DNA of 64,000 nt from Bicyclus anynana (Eukaryota; Arthropoda; Insecta; Lepidoptera; Nymphalidae), in assembly GCF_947172395.1 (NCBI RefSeq), contig NC_069091.1:4402001-4466000 (forward strand), written 5' to 3'. The notes under the pieces were generated by a model, which did not search any database, had not been told where the DNA came from, and worked only from the letters and a program-made list of their open reading frames with translations. Position 1 is the first letter of the stretch, and the number at the start of each line of letters is the position of its first letter. A program made the translations under genes and the position numbers. Below, one piece after another: positions 22,127 through 33,200 of the stretch.

Positions 22127-23769
22127 AAATAATAAACAGCACAATATAGTCTTTATTTTGTTCAGAAATCCCCATAGGTACATCACAATAATGTACGCAT
22201 TTCTTGCATTCATTGCCAGGAAATGCAAATAAAGTTCATTTAATAAAAATATTTCGATGAATTTTGTTTTTCTTTTTTTGAAGATGTTTATTAAGGGTAA
22301 TTAGGATAATATCACACCAATTACAATCTAACAGGTAATCTTACAGCCGTCCAGAAATGCTAGAGGAAAGTGCGTCAAATCAGACCAGTTCTGAATAAAA
22401 AATAAAGATTTTTGATATTAAGCGAATAAGGTTTAGATTAATCAGAGATACGATTTTTAAAATTCGAATTACAAGAGAAATTATTTATTATTTAAGAAAA
22501 TCAAGATAACCTTGATAGACACGTATGTCCCACGTTTAATTTAAATTTCCAAATCTATGACTCACAACAATGAGAGTCATCGTTCATCTCGAAAATATAT
22601 TATCAAAACAAAGTAACAAAAACAGGGGAGTATGTATAGATAGTAGAATCTTAAAATACTGATAACAATGACTAACTAACTACATGAGTAAGAAACAAGT
22701 GTTCAAGTTCTCAGATAATACACACAGTACTCGTAAATGCAGACTTTGAAAGGAAAGCAGGCTAATTCACTAACTATGACGTATGTTAGTTCACATATAC
22801 GAAATTGAGATTCTATGTAATAAATGTCGTCCGGTGCTTGCTGACAACCCTTGGTGGACATCGTACAGTTCGTAGATGACATTTCTCAGTTCATTTGACG
22901 TTTATTTTAATAGGTTGCTAATAAAGACCAAATTAGGAATAGCAGGTACGATATACCAATTGTTTTAAGCCATTCACAAAAAACGAATAAATGTAAAAAT
23001 TAAGAATTTCAAAGTATTTAAAACCAATTGTTTACTAATTTCAATAACGAATCAACGAATATTATGTATTTAGATAAATTTTATAGAGTAATAATAAATA
23101 TATGTAATCAGTAATTTCCAATAATAATCCAACATCGTTTAAGTTTAAGTGAAAAATATTATAATACTTGTACATAATATGTATTATATGGAATAACTTA
23201 ATAACAAAAAGGAAAACTACAAAAGAAAAATTGAATTCTAATCATTCATGAAAATATGCAAAAGCTAAGAAAGAACTTTCTAATAAATTGTCTCCAACCT
23301 ATTTAGAAATAGACAGTACAGACTTAGTTACTAATAGCTAACTATTTAAGAATCTAAAAAAAGAATCTCACTTACTTATGCGGTCAAAGTAGGAACCATT
23401 TATCAAGAGGCATTGTCTTTAGTCAAGTATTCAGAACGTAGCGCCTATGCGAAGCATTTGACACTTTCTATCTTTGTCTTGGTGTCAACCGCCGTGCTTT
23501 ATTGAGTGATGTCTGGACAAGTGGTCTGCAAGCGTATTCACTAACTGTGGTCTATTAGCCACCTAATATTATTAGCATCGAATCAATAAAATGACATTTT
23601 TCGTATCCCTTAAAGAATATTGTTAACGAAAATCACAATATCAAACATACTGGTTAATAATTTTGATCAGTTAGCAATGAGTAAATGGTGAATACGAAAT
23701 CACGTGACTTATGAATTGTTAACAATAGCCAGTTGGTAAATTTCGTGTTACATCAACTAAAGGTACTCA
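22127..23769. other. No recognised feature
   Basis: AT-rich; a 66-codon minus frame (22028-22228) bridges the end of the Helitron and is not credible. No repeat shared with the rest of the window was seen. Confidence 0.5.
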
Positions 23770-24045
23770 ATATTAGAGCCTCGTGGTTAACAGTAATGAT
23801 GTCCCCGATTTATTAGAAGTCGTTATAATGATCCCTGGGTTCGATCCCCGGCTGGGCCGATTGAGGTTTTCTTAATTGGTCCAGGTCTGGCTGGTGGGAG
23901 GCTTCGGCTGTGGCTAGTTACAACCATACCGACAAAGACGTACCGCCAAGCGATTTAGCGTTCCGGTACGATCCATCTTAGACTGCATCATCACTTACCA
24001 TCAGGTGTGCTTGTAGTCAAGGGATCGATTTTGAATTACTGTTTT
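23770..24045 (+). mobile_element. SINE family A, internally deleted
   Basis: It carries the B box GGTTCGATCCCC (about 23838-23849), then 'ccggctgggccgattgaggt', 'ggctggtgggaggcttcggc' and 'gacgtaccgccaagcgattt', then jumps to 'catcttagactgcatcatca'. About 60 bp of the body (from 'gatgtcgtgtagaaaccg' to 'agcccgcttc') is missing relative to the copy at 51421. The A-box half of the head is decayed. Confidence 0.85.
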
Positions 24046-24516
24046 TGTTTGTAAGGATATAATCCCCAGATGGCACCACTTTAGGTTGTTAGTACATTTT
24101 GTAAAAAAAAATCATTTTCTTACAAAATAATTCACTCTCGGTTACTTAATACAGGGTCTCGTAAGTCAAATTAGGTCCATATACTTGGAAACAGCTATAA
24201 TATTAGGGATAGGTTCTAGTATATTACAAAAGGTCAATATTCGTTCAAGTCTCGTGGCTTTTAGCTGGAAATGGCGACCACAGGCTTTCAAATGCGCTTG
24301 CGGTTGATACCAATATATGATTGCAGGCAAATGTTAAGGGCAATATACTTGTAAATGGGATATAATGTCCTCTTTCACACACTCCAACCATCTCTTTTTT
24401 GACCTTCCACTTGTTCCACTTCAACTCCAAGTAAACACCATAGTTGCTAGAGATTAACTGAATATATTTAAAGTTAATTTAGACAACAGTGAGACTAGCT
24501 AAGCGCAAACTAGCAT

Positions 24517-24700
24517 TTTTAACCGACTTAAAAAATAGAGGAGGTTTTCTATTGTACGCGTTTTTTTTTAAATGTTTGTTATTTCATAACTTCGTCAATT
24601 TTGAAAATTCTTTTTTTTGTTTGAAAGAACTCCAGATTAATTTAATTTTTATGAAAACGGTTTAGTAATTTTGTGTTCAAATAAAACTAACGAAATTACC
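24517..24700 (+). mobile_element. 'AACCGACTTC' repeat family, plus copy
   Basis: It begins ttttaaccgacttaaaaaatagaggaggtttt-like sequence (shown here in parts: 'aaccgacttaaaaaata', 'gaggaggttttctattg') and continues with 'catttcataacttcgtcaatt'-like text. The same opening occurs at 37345 (plus) and 32085-32130 (minus) and at both ends of the palindrome at 24773-24945. The 3' boundary is uncertain. Confidence 0.55.
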
Positions 24701-24772
24701 CGTACTGTAGCGATTTCGTTCACTATATTAGCCTCCTAGTATAGTAACTATAACACACTAAAACAGAAAAAT

Positions 24773-24945
24773 AAAATCTTTAAAAAAAAAATTTAACCGA
24801 CTTCAAAATCACAAAAATAAACTAAAAAGCGAAAAATAACATTGTATGTGCTACCTAAGTATATGGTATTTTTCGCTTTTTATTTTATTTTTTTATTTAT
24901 TTTTGTGATTTTGAAGTCGGTTCAATTTTTTTATTAAAAAGATTT
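24773..24945. mobile_element. Palindromic MITE with AACCGACTTC ends
   Basis: The inner arms run AACCGACTTC...aaaaagcgaaaaata (from 24795) and tatttttcgctttttattt...GAAGTCGGTT (to 24922). The outer flanks aaaatcttt and aaagatttt extend the symmetry to 24773-24945. Almost the whole unit folds into one hairpin, with a central spacer of about 28 bp containing 'cattgtatgtgctacc'. It is non-coding. Confidence 0.85.
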
Positions 24946-25424
24946 TATAAAATGTCAGGACTGTCCGTTTGTAATGACCACCGTTAGATTCTAGCGTTTT
25001 CTGTTCAGTGGTAGTGACTCTATCACCGGTACCGGAAAGCAGGATCTGCTGAGAAGAGACAGAAATAAACTCAACAGTTGCTCTAAAAATCTGATTTTTT
25101 TACTGATTCCTAAAGAAAGTGAGAGTTCCATAGATAGGTATATACAAAGTTTAGTAATAGGTACACGGTAAAACTAAACTTACAGTAACTACATAGCAAA
25201 ACAAGTCCTTAATCGTATTTGTATCGACTACTGAGAAGAAAGCGTTCGCCGATAACAAGATAACAGTTAGAAAGCGCGAACGAAACAACACCAACCGCGT
25301 TACGCGCTCTAAGCAAACTTGAAACAGAATCTGCACTCCTTGTATGGACCGGTTGGAACTCTTCAATTGACGAAGGAGTTTTGATTATACATGCCTATAA
25401 TGTATAGTAATTGCATCGATTTGC
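24946..25424. other. No recognised feature
   Basis: 25000-25100 contains 'cctgaaa'-free, GC-neutral sequence with 'ctgctgagaagagacagaaa', a phrase I vaguely associate with dispersed lepidopteran repeats but cannot assign. Confidence 0.35.
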
Positions 25425-25691
25425 ATATATCCATCATCATTATCATTATCAACCCATATTCGGCTTACTGCTGAGCTCAAGTCTCCTCTCAGAATGAGAG
25501 GGGTTAGACCAAAAGTCCACCACACTGGCCCAATGCGGATTGGCATGGCAGACTTCACACACGCAGAAAATTAAGAAAATTCTCTGGTATGCAGGTTTTC
25601 TCTTTCTTAGGTGCATGTCCCGAACCGAATTCGAACCCACACCCTCCGGAATCAGAGGCAGAGGTTATATCTATATAGGCTATATATCCAT
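25425..25691 (-). mobile_element. SINE family B with 10-bp target-site duplication
   Basis: The element 25435-25681 lies between identical ATATATCCAT at 25425-25434 and 25682-25691. It is in minus orientation: an (ATC)n-type tail at 25435-25450, then 'gctgagctcaagtctcctct', 'ccaatgcggattggca', and the complement of the tRNA-like head 'accctccggaatcagaggca'. The exact duplication dates it as relatively recent. Confidence 0.9.
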
Positions 25692-26103
25692 GATGACTTA
25701 ATTATCGATGTGATTCTCAAGCTAAAGATTTTGTTTTAGATACAATTAAGGGGACGTCTATCCGCTCAAAAATAAAATAATAAAGAACTATTTTATTAAA
25801 TAGTCTTCTTCGTAGCAAAGTATTTGCCCAGACGAATGAATCCAAACTCTATTCCAGTTCTATCATCAGACCAGCCATCTGAGACATAACTTTACCGATC
25901 ACTGTAAAATACAAAACATGCAAGTATACGTAATTCCGATTTAGCTTATTAATAAACTAACCAGACAAGTTAAATAAAGGCTTATAGTTAATTAGAAATC
26001 ACATTTTGAGGAACTATGTATAGGAATAAATAATAATAATTCCGATTAGGCGCATGAAGACGACAAGATTTGTAATCAGAGACCAGCAGGGTTATTATGT
26101 AAC
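25692..26103. other. No recognised feature
   Basis: AT-rich; no structure noted except the MITE that follows. Confidence 0.5.
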
Positions 26104-26470
26104 TCGGTGTACCATTCAAACAATCAATCACTATATTTGCTTTCATCGTATTTTTGGTTTTACAATCATCTAACATTGTGATTTCAACAAAATGAAATAA
26201 TTATCGTCATTTTACGTAAAGTAAAATTAGTATAGTCGTGTTAGTAGCCGATAGTAACGTAATTTTAACGAAAAACTAGTATTTACGTAATTCCGTTGAA
26301 ATATACATATTATGTTAGTCGTACAAACAAAACAACATTACGATTTGATGTAAAATGGTGCAGTAACGACATAACCTTATTATATCGTTGAAATAACTAT
26401 TTTACACGATAACTAAAACGAAAATACGATAAAATCGATGTAGTGACTCATTAACTGAATGGTACACCGA
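26104..26470. mobile_element. MITE-like element, 367 bp, 15-bp perfect terminal inverted repeats
   Basis: TCGGTGTACCATTCA at 26104-26118 is exactly inverted at 26456-26470. The interior is AT-rich with recurrent 'taacga' and 'cgtaatt' motifs and no frame. No clear target-site duplication. Confidence 0.7.
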
Positions 26471-26959
26471 AATATATAATAATAGACCCGCAGAAAAGGT
26501 TAACATTGCAAAGAACTTTTTTAAACATGTCCCACAAAAAATCGATTCATTTCACAAAGTCCGTGTCACAGTGTATTCAATATCAAAGAAATTTCTTTGG
26601 TGTTTTATAAAATTAACATTTGATAGTAAACAATACGTGTAATTAGATATCAAAACATAAAGTCGAATTTCCATTAGAATGTACGTTTTTATACTGCAGA
26701 GGAACTAGCCGATCGCAAAAATGTAGACAAAAATAACAGAAACACGAGGGTCTCAAGTTACGTGTCAGAAATAGAGACTCTTCAAGTAACCCGCTCTGTT
26801 AACGAATGAGAACAGAGAAATATTAAAAAGAAAAATTAAACAACGTAAAGTGAATACTTTTATTATAACAGACAATGAGGCAGTGGGGCCAGACACCCTT
26901 TTTAAATAAAAGCTGAATGTAAGTCAGCCGATTCTCCTATAATGTGCGAAAACGAGTTA

Positions 26960-27092
26960 ATCTCGTGAAAAGAAATAGACAAAATTCGATCAACCGGAAA
27001 TACCGCTATCTTTTTAATTGTGTTTGGACGAAAGACATGGGATTGGGAAAACTTCGCTGCCATTGGACGTTATTTCTCTTCACTTGGTCGCA
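26960..27092 (+). mobile_element. MITE family M ('gagaaatagac'), solitary copy
   Basis: Left end 'tgaaaagaaatagacaaaat', right end 'ggacgttatttctcttcac': inverted with respect to each other over about 25 bp. The core 'ccggaaataccgctatcttt' and 'gacatgggattgggaaaa' matches both halves of the compound inverted repeat at 48242-48765. It is non-coding. Confidence 0.75.
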
Positions 27093-27119
27093 TTAGCGCC
27101 ACAGAAGCGTGCACAAAGT

Positions 27120-27730
27120 TTTAACTAGGCATAGTCACTATACATACAAATTAGGTATACCAAATAGGGAGCGGTGGGCAGTACGAGTGGCATGAAATGC
27201 GCTATAGCTTGGCAAATTCGTTCGCAACACTCCCGATGGTCCGCGCGGGCCGGGAGGGGGGTAGTGATGCCCCGCGACTTTATACTCGAGCAGTCCTTCC
27301 CTCTGCCCCGCGCGTTCGAATTCACACCCGCGAAGTCCTGAAACCCCCCCCCCCCCCCCCGCATATCATGAGAGTGTCATCAACGTCAACGAGTAACGTG
27401 GCCACGGACTCCAGCACAATCAATCGTGCATTTTATGACGGGCGGGTTAGAACCAGAGAGGTCATCCAAATATACAATCGCTCATTTAAACTATTACTCC
27501 TATCAATTTCCCATTCGCGTTAGGATTCAAAGGTTAATTTACTTCCGTGATAAACACAGGTTCAGTTGTAAGTTGCATGATAGGCACGGCGTATTGTGGT
27601 CGGTGCGCGGGCGCAAAGGTCATATTATCGTTGTGGTTTAAAAAGCAAACGCGCTGTACGAAATCTCTGCTTCAATGTCAGACGCTGCAAGGCCACCACT
27701 CACGATGCACGCCTGCGCGATTTAACTTGT
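27120..27730. other. GC-rich block with a run of 17 C
   Basis: Two GC-rich patches stand out, 27225-27365 (including 'ccgcgcgggccgggaggggg' and C17 at 27344-27360) and 27575-27720 ('cggtgcgcgggcgcaaaggt'). CpG is frequent compared with the flanks. The 108-codon plus frame over it contains a proline run created by the C tract and is not credible. This could be a host promoter or first-exon region, or an unrelated insertion. A TATA-like 'ctttatac' lies at about 27280 and a nuclear-receptor-like half site 'aaaggtcat' at about 27615. Confidence 0.35.
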
Positions 27731-28232
27731 ATTAAATAAAACAATCCGCAAAATTATTTTTGTATCAAATAAGATGTTGAAATCATCCTTTATTTCTTCT
27801 TCTTTTCTGCTGAGTTTGTTGTGGGCTTTTCCGGACCAAGACGCATTTGGAACTTTAATTTAAAGTTTTCGCCCAATTATTATACCCATTATTTAATAAT
27901 ATTATTATCTGATGTTTTGAAAGTGCTTGTAAAGTAAGCCTAATTGAAATAAATGGTGCTGCTGGACCAAAGAGGCTGGATTGGATAATTGACCGGATTG
28001 ACCACGACCTCCCAAAACTACTTAAGTCCAAGCTACATATTTGCCATCAGGCTAGGAGCATAAACTGGTACACTATCAGCTTTTAATAAAAAGTAGTTTA
28101 AAAACTATAACTCGACTACGTAAAGAAGGGGTTTAAAAAGAACGAAACAAGAATATATTTCAGATATAGAAATAGAGAAATGGATAGGTACAAAAATGGC
28201 CAAGGTACCCATCCCCCCCGTTATACATTATG
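27731..28232. other. No recognised feature
   Basis: 27955-28060 ('gctggaccaaagaggctgga', 'gaccacgacctcccaaaact') is GC-richer and could be a decayed repeat, but no second copy is present in this window. Confidence 0.4.
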
Positions 28233-28269
28233 TACACCTAGCATGTACCTACCGTACGTGCTAGGTGTA
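28233..28269. repeat. 16-bp hairpin with 5-nt loop
   Basis: TACACCTAGCATGTAC (28233-28248) pairs with GTACGTGCTAGGTGTA (28254-28269) with one mismatch that would be a G-U pair in RNA. The loop is ctacc. Confidence 0.75.
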
Positions 28270-28311
28270 GTTTAAACTGGAAGTGTTCTTGGCATAATGA
28301 CATAGCTAATA

Positions 28312-28514
28312 TGTGGCTAGTTTACCACCCTACCGACGAATACGTACGCTAAGCGATTTAGCGTACCGGGACGACGTCGTGTAGAAACCGAAAAGGGGTG
28401 TGGATTTTCGTCCTCCTCCTAACAAGTTAGTCCCCTTTCATCTTAGATTGCATCATCACTTACCATCAGGTGAGATTGTAGTCAAGGGCTAACTTGAAAA
28501 ATTAAAAAAAAAAT
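28312..28514 (+). mobile_element. SINE family A, headless copy
   Basis: It runs from 'gtggctagtttaccacccta' through 'gtgtagaaaccgaaaagggg', 'cctcctcctaacaagttag' and 'catcaggtgagattgtagtc' to an A-rich tail (28500-28510). The tRNA-like head is absent. Confidence 0.85.
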
Positions 28515-28846
28515 AGCCTAAATCATTACCCTCCCTTTTGACTTCGCCGTAGTCGGGTAAAAATTACGAAAGTCTGGCCATTGCAGGCCCTTAGTCTATG
28601 ACGTACAAAAACGATCATATTTCTTATCTCGAACAAAACCACGAGACCGATTACTTACACGTGCCGCCATAAATATAATTGTTCATTATATGTTTGAAAA
28701 AATTGCATAATTATTTACTTGTATGTAAGAGTTTTTAATTGCATTGCAACAACTACACGACCTACCTATTTACAGATTGCATTGTTTTCCTGAAACATTT
28801 TGATTTATACATATTCAGTTCACTGGATAATAATGAATTTCAAGCT

Positions 28847-28975
28847 TTAATAGCTCAACGGTAAAACGGACTCACACCGAGAGCACGCACTCCGAACACA
28901 GTTTTTTCCAAATAATTGGTGTGAAATGGGAATATTAGCCATATTTAAAAGAATATCCAATTTCGAAAAGGGCAT
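28847..28975 (+). mobile_element. SINE family C, degenerate copy
   Basis: The A box 'tagctcaacgg' (28851-28861) is kept. The B box region is lost ('gcacgcactccgaacacag'), but 'gggaatattagccatattta' and 'agaatatccaatttc' match the family body. Confidence 0.65.
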
Positions 28976-29327
28976 AATATGTCGGATATTCTGTACATAC
29001 ATCTCACAAATATAAAATGTCTAATAACATACCTATTTAAGTTAATTTTAAAATAGATAATTTTCCAAGGCTAATTAACACCGAAAATACAATACCTAGT
29101 TACTTTTACAAATTATACACTGGTTTGGAAAATAATCAGTTTTTTTTTAATTCTTGGACATTTTAAATTTTCAAACATGTGCCTTTTTCGAAATTATATC
29201 TTCAAAATTATTTGGCAAACATTTGTTAAGAAAATCTGTTAATTAGAGCGTATTCACAAAGACATTGATCATCGTGTTTGAACGTTTATATGAAAGCTTG
29301 TTATTCATTATTATTAAATAAGGACCT

Positions 29328-29598
29328 ATGTTCAGCTCACTGAGTACAAGTCTCCTCTCAGAATGAGAGGGGTTTGGCTAATACTCCATCAAACTGGCCT
29401 AATGCGGATTGGCAGACTTTTACACACGTAGAGTTAAGAAAATTCTGTGTTTTTTCCTTCACACACACGTGAGACACGTAATATTTAATTTCTTAAAATG
29501 CACAAAGCTGAAAAGTTGGAGGCGCATGGCCAGACCGGATTCAAACCTACGCCCTCCGAATCTAAGGCGGAGGATATCCAATGGATATCACGGTTCTT
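29328..29598 (-). mobile_element. SINE family B, minus copy
   Basis: The blocks 'gtctcctctcagaatgagag', 'cctaatgcggattggcagac', 'ttaagaaaattctgtg', 'cttaaaatgcacaaagctga' and 'gccctccgaatctaaggcgg' appear in the order expected for the reverse complement of 19126-19426. It ends with the complement of the head (atccaatggatatcacgg). No duplication was found. Confidence 0.85.
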
Positions 29599-29936
29599 CT
29601 TTAATATTATAAGTACCTATTCTAAAATCTCAATTTATTTACTTAATTTTATACCAATTGTTAGTTATGGCTTTTAGCTGTTCCAACAGGTGCGCAATGG
29701 GCGCCATGAGAAAATGAACAGCTTCCGGCGCTCAGGTAGGATCAAAATAAAAACACATAAACTGGTCGACCAACATATGGCACAGAAGATAACGGAAATT
29801 TAACTCCATTTCAATAGTCGGAGAGCAGGTAATCTAAATACCTATATTAAAATTTAAAACATCGAAGCCTTATTATAGAACATTTCAGAGGATACCTGAT
29901 ACCTAGGCTATCTTTCATCTATATATCTATCTACAT

Positions 29937-30244
29937 TCTACATATATAAAAATGAATTGCTGTTCGTTAGTCTCGCTAAAATTGTAGAACGGTTGAACAA
30001 TTTATCTTATCTTGATAATGAAATGTTTGTGGAGACATAGGGAAGGCTTAAAAGGTGAGAAAATTAGAATAATTGCCGGGAAATCCATAAAAACAACCCT
30101 TTTCTATTTCCCATATAAAGATAAGACATACATTTAAAAGCCTAGGGGTAGGGTAGGGGTAGGGTAGGAGTAGTAAAATAGTGTAGAGTAGGGTTAGGGA
30201 AGAAATGCACATAAGCCAAAGCGAAGCTTGACCAGGTCCGTTAG
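29937..30244 (+). mobile_element. Helitron-like element containing a G-quadruplex motif
   Basis: It begins TC (tctacatatataaaaatgaa), continues 'gctgttcgttagtctcgcta' and 'acggttgaacaatttatc', and ends 'gcgaagcttgaccaggtccg' TTAG|T, where TTAG is a decayed CTAG. The internal G-rich run 30145-30164 is a canonical four-tract G-quadruplex pattern. It is non-autonomous. Confidence 0.6.
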
Positions 30245-30663
30245 TTATAAATAAGTAGCATGAAAATCGATTTAGTGTACATAAGAGATTTGCGTCGAAA
30301 GATATGCAGAAAGAAAGATAGGTAGATTAGATTAATAATAAAACACTATTTATTTATCTATATTTATCTATTTTTCCAAATTCATTTGAGTGACACTTGA
30401 GATAAACCATTGAATATATCAATATTTTTCTTATACGCCTTTTATTATTCGGTCGTCGAATCATCATCCAGGGATTACCTTTAAACTAATTTAGTATTTT
30501 AAGTTAATTGACTCAGCTGATTGTAATATGTGTATTCTGTGTAATCATTATTCCGGAAAACACATTAAGTAAACGGTTCTTCTTGGTTACACTAATGCAT
30601 GGTAATAAACTGCGATAGCTTCCTCAATAATAGAAGGTAAAAGTGCAGTCATATACCTACGGT

Positions 30664-30843
30664 GAGTGGTGGGAGGCTTCGGCCGTGGCTAGTTACCACC
30701 CTACCGACAAAGACCTACCGCCAAGCGTCGTGTCATGTCGTGTAGAAACCGATAGGGTTGTGGATTTTCAACCTACTTCTAACAAATTAGCCTGCTTCCA
30801 TCTCAAGTCAAGGGTTAACTTGTAAAGAATAAAGGATAAAAAG
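30664..30843 (+). mobile_element. SINE family A, headless and internally deleted
   Basis: It contains 'ggtgggaggcttcggccgtg', 'ccaccctaccgacaaagacc', 'gtcgtgtagaaaccgatagg' and 'tcaagtcaagggttaacttg'. The segment 'agactgcatcatcacttacc' is missing. The 60-codon frame across it is a shadow. Confidence 0.85.
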
Positions 30844-31145
30844 AAACGTACGAAGTAGCGTAGGAGCAGCCCACTCCTTTTTCTAGAAATTTCATATTAT
30901 AGGAACAATTCTGTCATATATGATTTTACGTAACTTTAACCACGGCATGCATGGGAAGCTTTCTAAATAAATAAACTTATGGTAGATTCTCAAATATATT
31001 ATCTACTTTGTTGAGAAGAATACGTAAAGAAAATAACAAAAAGCTTGTTATTAAATAATTAATTAGTAAGTTGCTTATAATTCTTGAAGTTTTAATCAAA
31101 CATTTTTGAGCAATAACATATTAAAAATCATCAGCAAAAATAAGC

Positions 31146-31400
31146 ATGGTGGAATGTTACACTGGCCAGAAATCAAAAACTGGTTTTGTTTTAGGCATAA
31201 CACCAAAGAATGTACGCGTCACTGACTACAACAATCAAGATTACGAAGTTGATCGAGAAAATTCAACGGTACTTATTGATAAAAATATGGTTTTTTACTC
31301 ATGCATAATCCAGCATGTTTATAACTCGCCAATTTTAAATCTTAAACCTCAGCTTTTCTTTTCAAACGAGTGTTCTGTAGAGGGGTTTCCCCACAACTAA
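31146..31400 (+). CDS. Hypothetical 84-codon frame
   Basis: ATG at 31146, stop TAA at 31398-31400. The translation is even in composition (for example YTGQKSKTGFVLGITPKNV and YNNQDYEVDRENSTVLID) with no signal peptide, membrane segment or known motif. The flanks are plain AT-rich DNA with no promoter or splice signal that I can defend. It could be a relic of a mobile-element protein or a chance frame; no other part of the window resembles it. Confidence 0.15.
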   Translation: MVECYTGQKSKTGFVLGITPKNVRVTDYNNQDYEVDRENSTVLIDKNMVFYSCIIQHVYNSPILNLKPQLFFSNECSVEGFPHN

Positions 31401-31783
31401 GTAACAACAAAGTAAATTACGCGACGAGTCAACATTGCCTGTTGGGTGAATAATAAAATCACCGTTATAGTCGTCAACGATGATTTATAACGAAATTGCA
31501 ATATTTCAACAGTAGGCACCGTGCCCATAAACAATATACTCTATGCAACAGTAAATTACACATTTCACAATAAACACATTGTTAATATATAACCTTCAAC
31601 AGACTGAGCGTGTCTACGTGTAGCAAACTTTGCACCCAAGACGACTGCATTGCAAACTCGTCTGCACCCACACCTTGACATAGCAATTATGAAGATATTA
31701 ATCGACATCGGAACACGTTTCGATACATCTGCCTTAGATTTGCATCTTCATGGCATAAATTTATTGTTTTAAGTAAAATCTCC

Positions 31784-31944
31784 TAGTGGGGGGACATCCT
31801 CGGTCCACCTAGTAGGGGGGAGGATATCAAGCGGGTTGCAGGGAGCCGCTGGATGCTGGCGGCTCGAGATCGTTGTGCTTGGAGGTCCATGCAAGAGACC
31901 TATGTCCAGCAGTGGACGTCTATCGGCTGATAAGGTAAGGTAAG
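31784..31944 (+). mobile_element. 3' tail of an endonuclease-reverse-transcriptase LINE (family R)
   Basis: The plus strand encodes remnants of the tail that is best preserved at 44997-45278: 'gatatcaagcgggttgcagg' (DIKRVAG), 'gctggatgctggcggctcga' (RWMLAAR) and 'tatgtccagcagtggacgtc' (YVQQWTS), then a stop. The element ends in a short (GGTAA)n run rather than the (ATG)n tail of the other copies. The upstream part is frameshifted. Confidence 0.75.
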
Positions 31945-32084
31945 TAAAATGATGGAACCGGAATAATCTGAATAAATTAACGGAGATTCTGGGGCGTCTC
32001 CTACGAGACTCGAACGTCGGCTTAAAGGGCCGTTCTGGAAGGGAGTTTTGGCCGCTGCACAGGAAACTTTTATATATTAGATTT

Positions 32085-32130
32085 TCATAATGTAAAACCT
32101 CCTCCTTTTTTTTGAAGTCGGTTAAAAATG
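32085..32130 (-). repeat. 'AACCGACTTC' repeat family, minus fragment
   Basis: 'aaaacctcctccttttttt' and 'gaagtcggttaaaaatgc' are the reverse complement of the family opening seen at 24517 and 37345. Confidence 0.6.
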
Positions 32131-33200
32131 CAAGGGGAAAATAGTCACATGTAACACGACTAATGTTCTTTTAACAATAAAAATGTTGTAAAATTGTTTG
32201 AAAATTTACATAACATAATGAGTACATTCCGCAGTGTTAGTTTTTGTTTACGTACGTACGATACAAAGTACGATGCTCACTCTTACTTGTTTAACTACAG
32301 GTTTACAATGGTAATCATTAAACTTTCCGCCGTAAAACCCTGCCTTTAACTTGCGATTCATCCTTAAAAAGCAATTAACTGTAAGTACTTGTAAAATAAA
32401 CAACTATTATGAGTACACTTACATTTGTCACTTTAGGTACAACATTAACAAGTAATTTATAAACAGAATCGATATTTGAAAGCGTAAAATTGTAATTAAC
32501 TCAATTCTTCAAGGCACCTATTTTGTGGCCGCAGCTTCAGTAACACTGCACTTATTTCCTCAATTTGCGAGCACTAATTTATTTATTAGAAAAGAATAGT
32601 TACAATTAGGTACGAAAATTTCGGCATTATTATTATCAACCATTAGAAAGTCCGATTTTGATCATTTGAATTTGTTGTTGGCGTTCATATAAATAAAGAT
32701 AAATTAAATATTTATGAGATAACGATAAATTCCTTAACAGGTCCTACGTGACTTTGTAATGATACACTGTTTCGCGAACAGAATTTCGAAATTTAAAAAT
32801 ATCGAGGTGTAACGAAATACAAGTAATACCTACCCACGCAATGTAATATCCTACCCGCATTCTATTGATGTTGTTGAAACGCATACGTTATGAAATGAAT
32901 GACAATAATAAGTAGAAAGTCGTAACGTTCCGGTAAAATGCGGGCGTAAAATAGGGGGCATGAATGTGTACAGCTGCCATTACCCTTTGTAATTAGCGAG
33001 TTACTCATAATTAAAGTATTAGGTTAGCAACTAAATGTAAACAATCTAAATATGTTTATTATCATGTTATTACTCAAGTTTACATATTTACTTTTTTCAT
33101 TGATAAGTCTTGATTTTGTTTGTCTTTCTAATGCACATTAAAATTTTAAATTGCATTAATTGTTTTCGTTTAGTAAACAACCTAAACCACTAACCCCATA
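32131..33200. other. No recognised feature
   Basis: AT-rich. A short alternating patch 'ttacgtacgtacgat' lies at about 32248. Confidence 0.5.

Noticed and set aside
27197..27523. 108-codon plus frame with a polyproline run
   Set aside because: The proline run is the translation of the C17 tract and no other motif is present.
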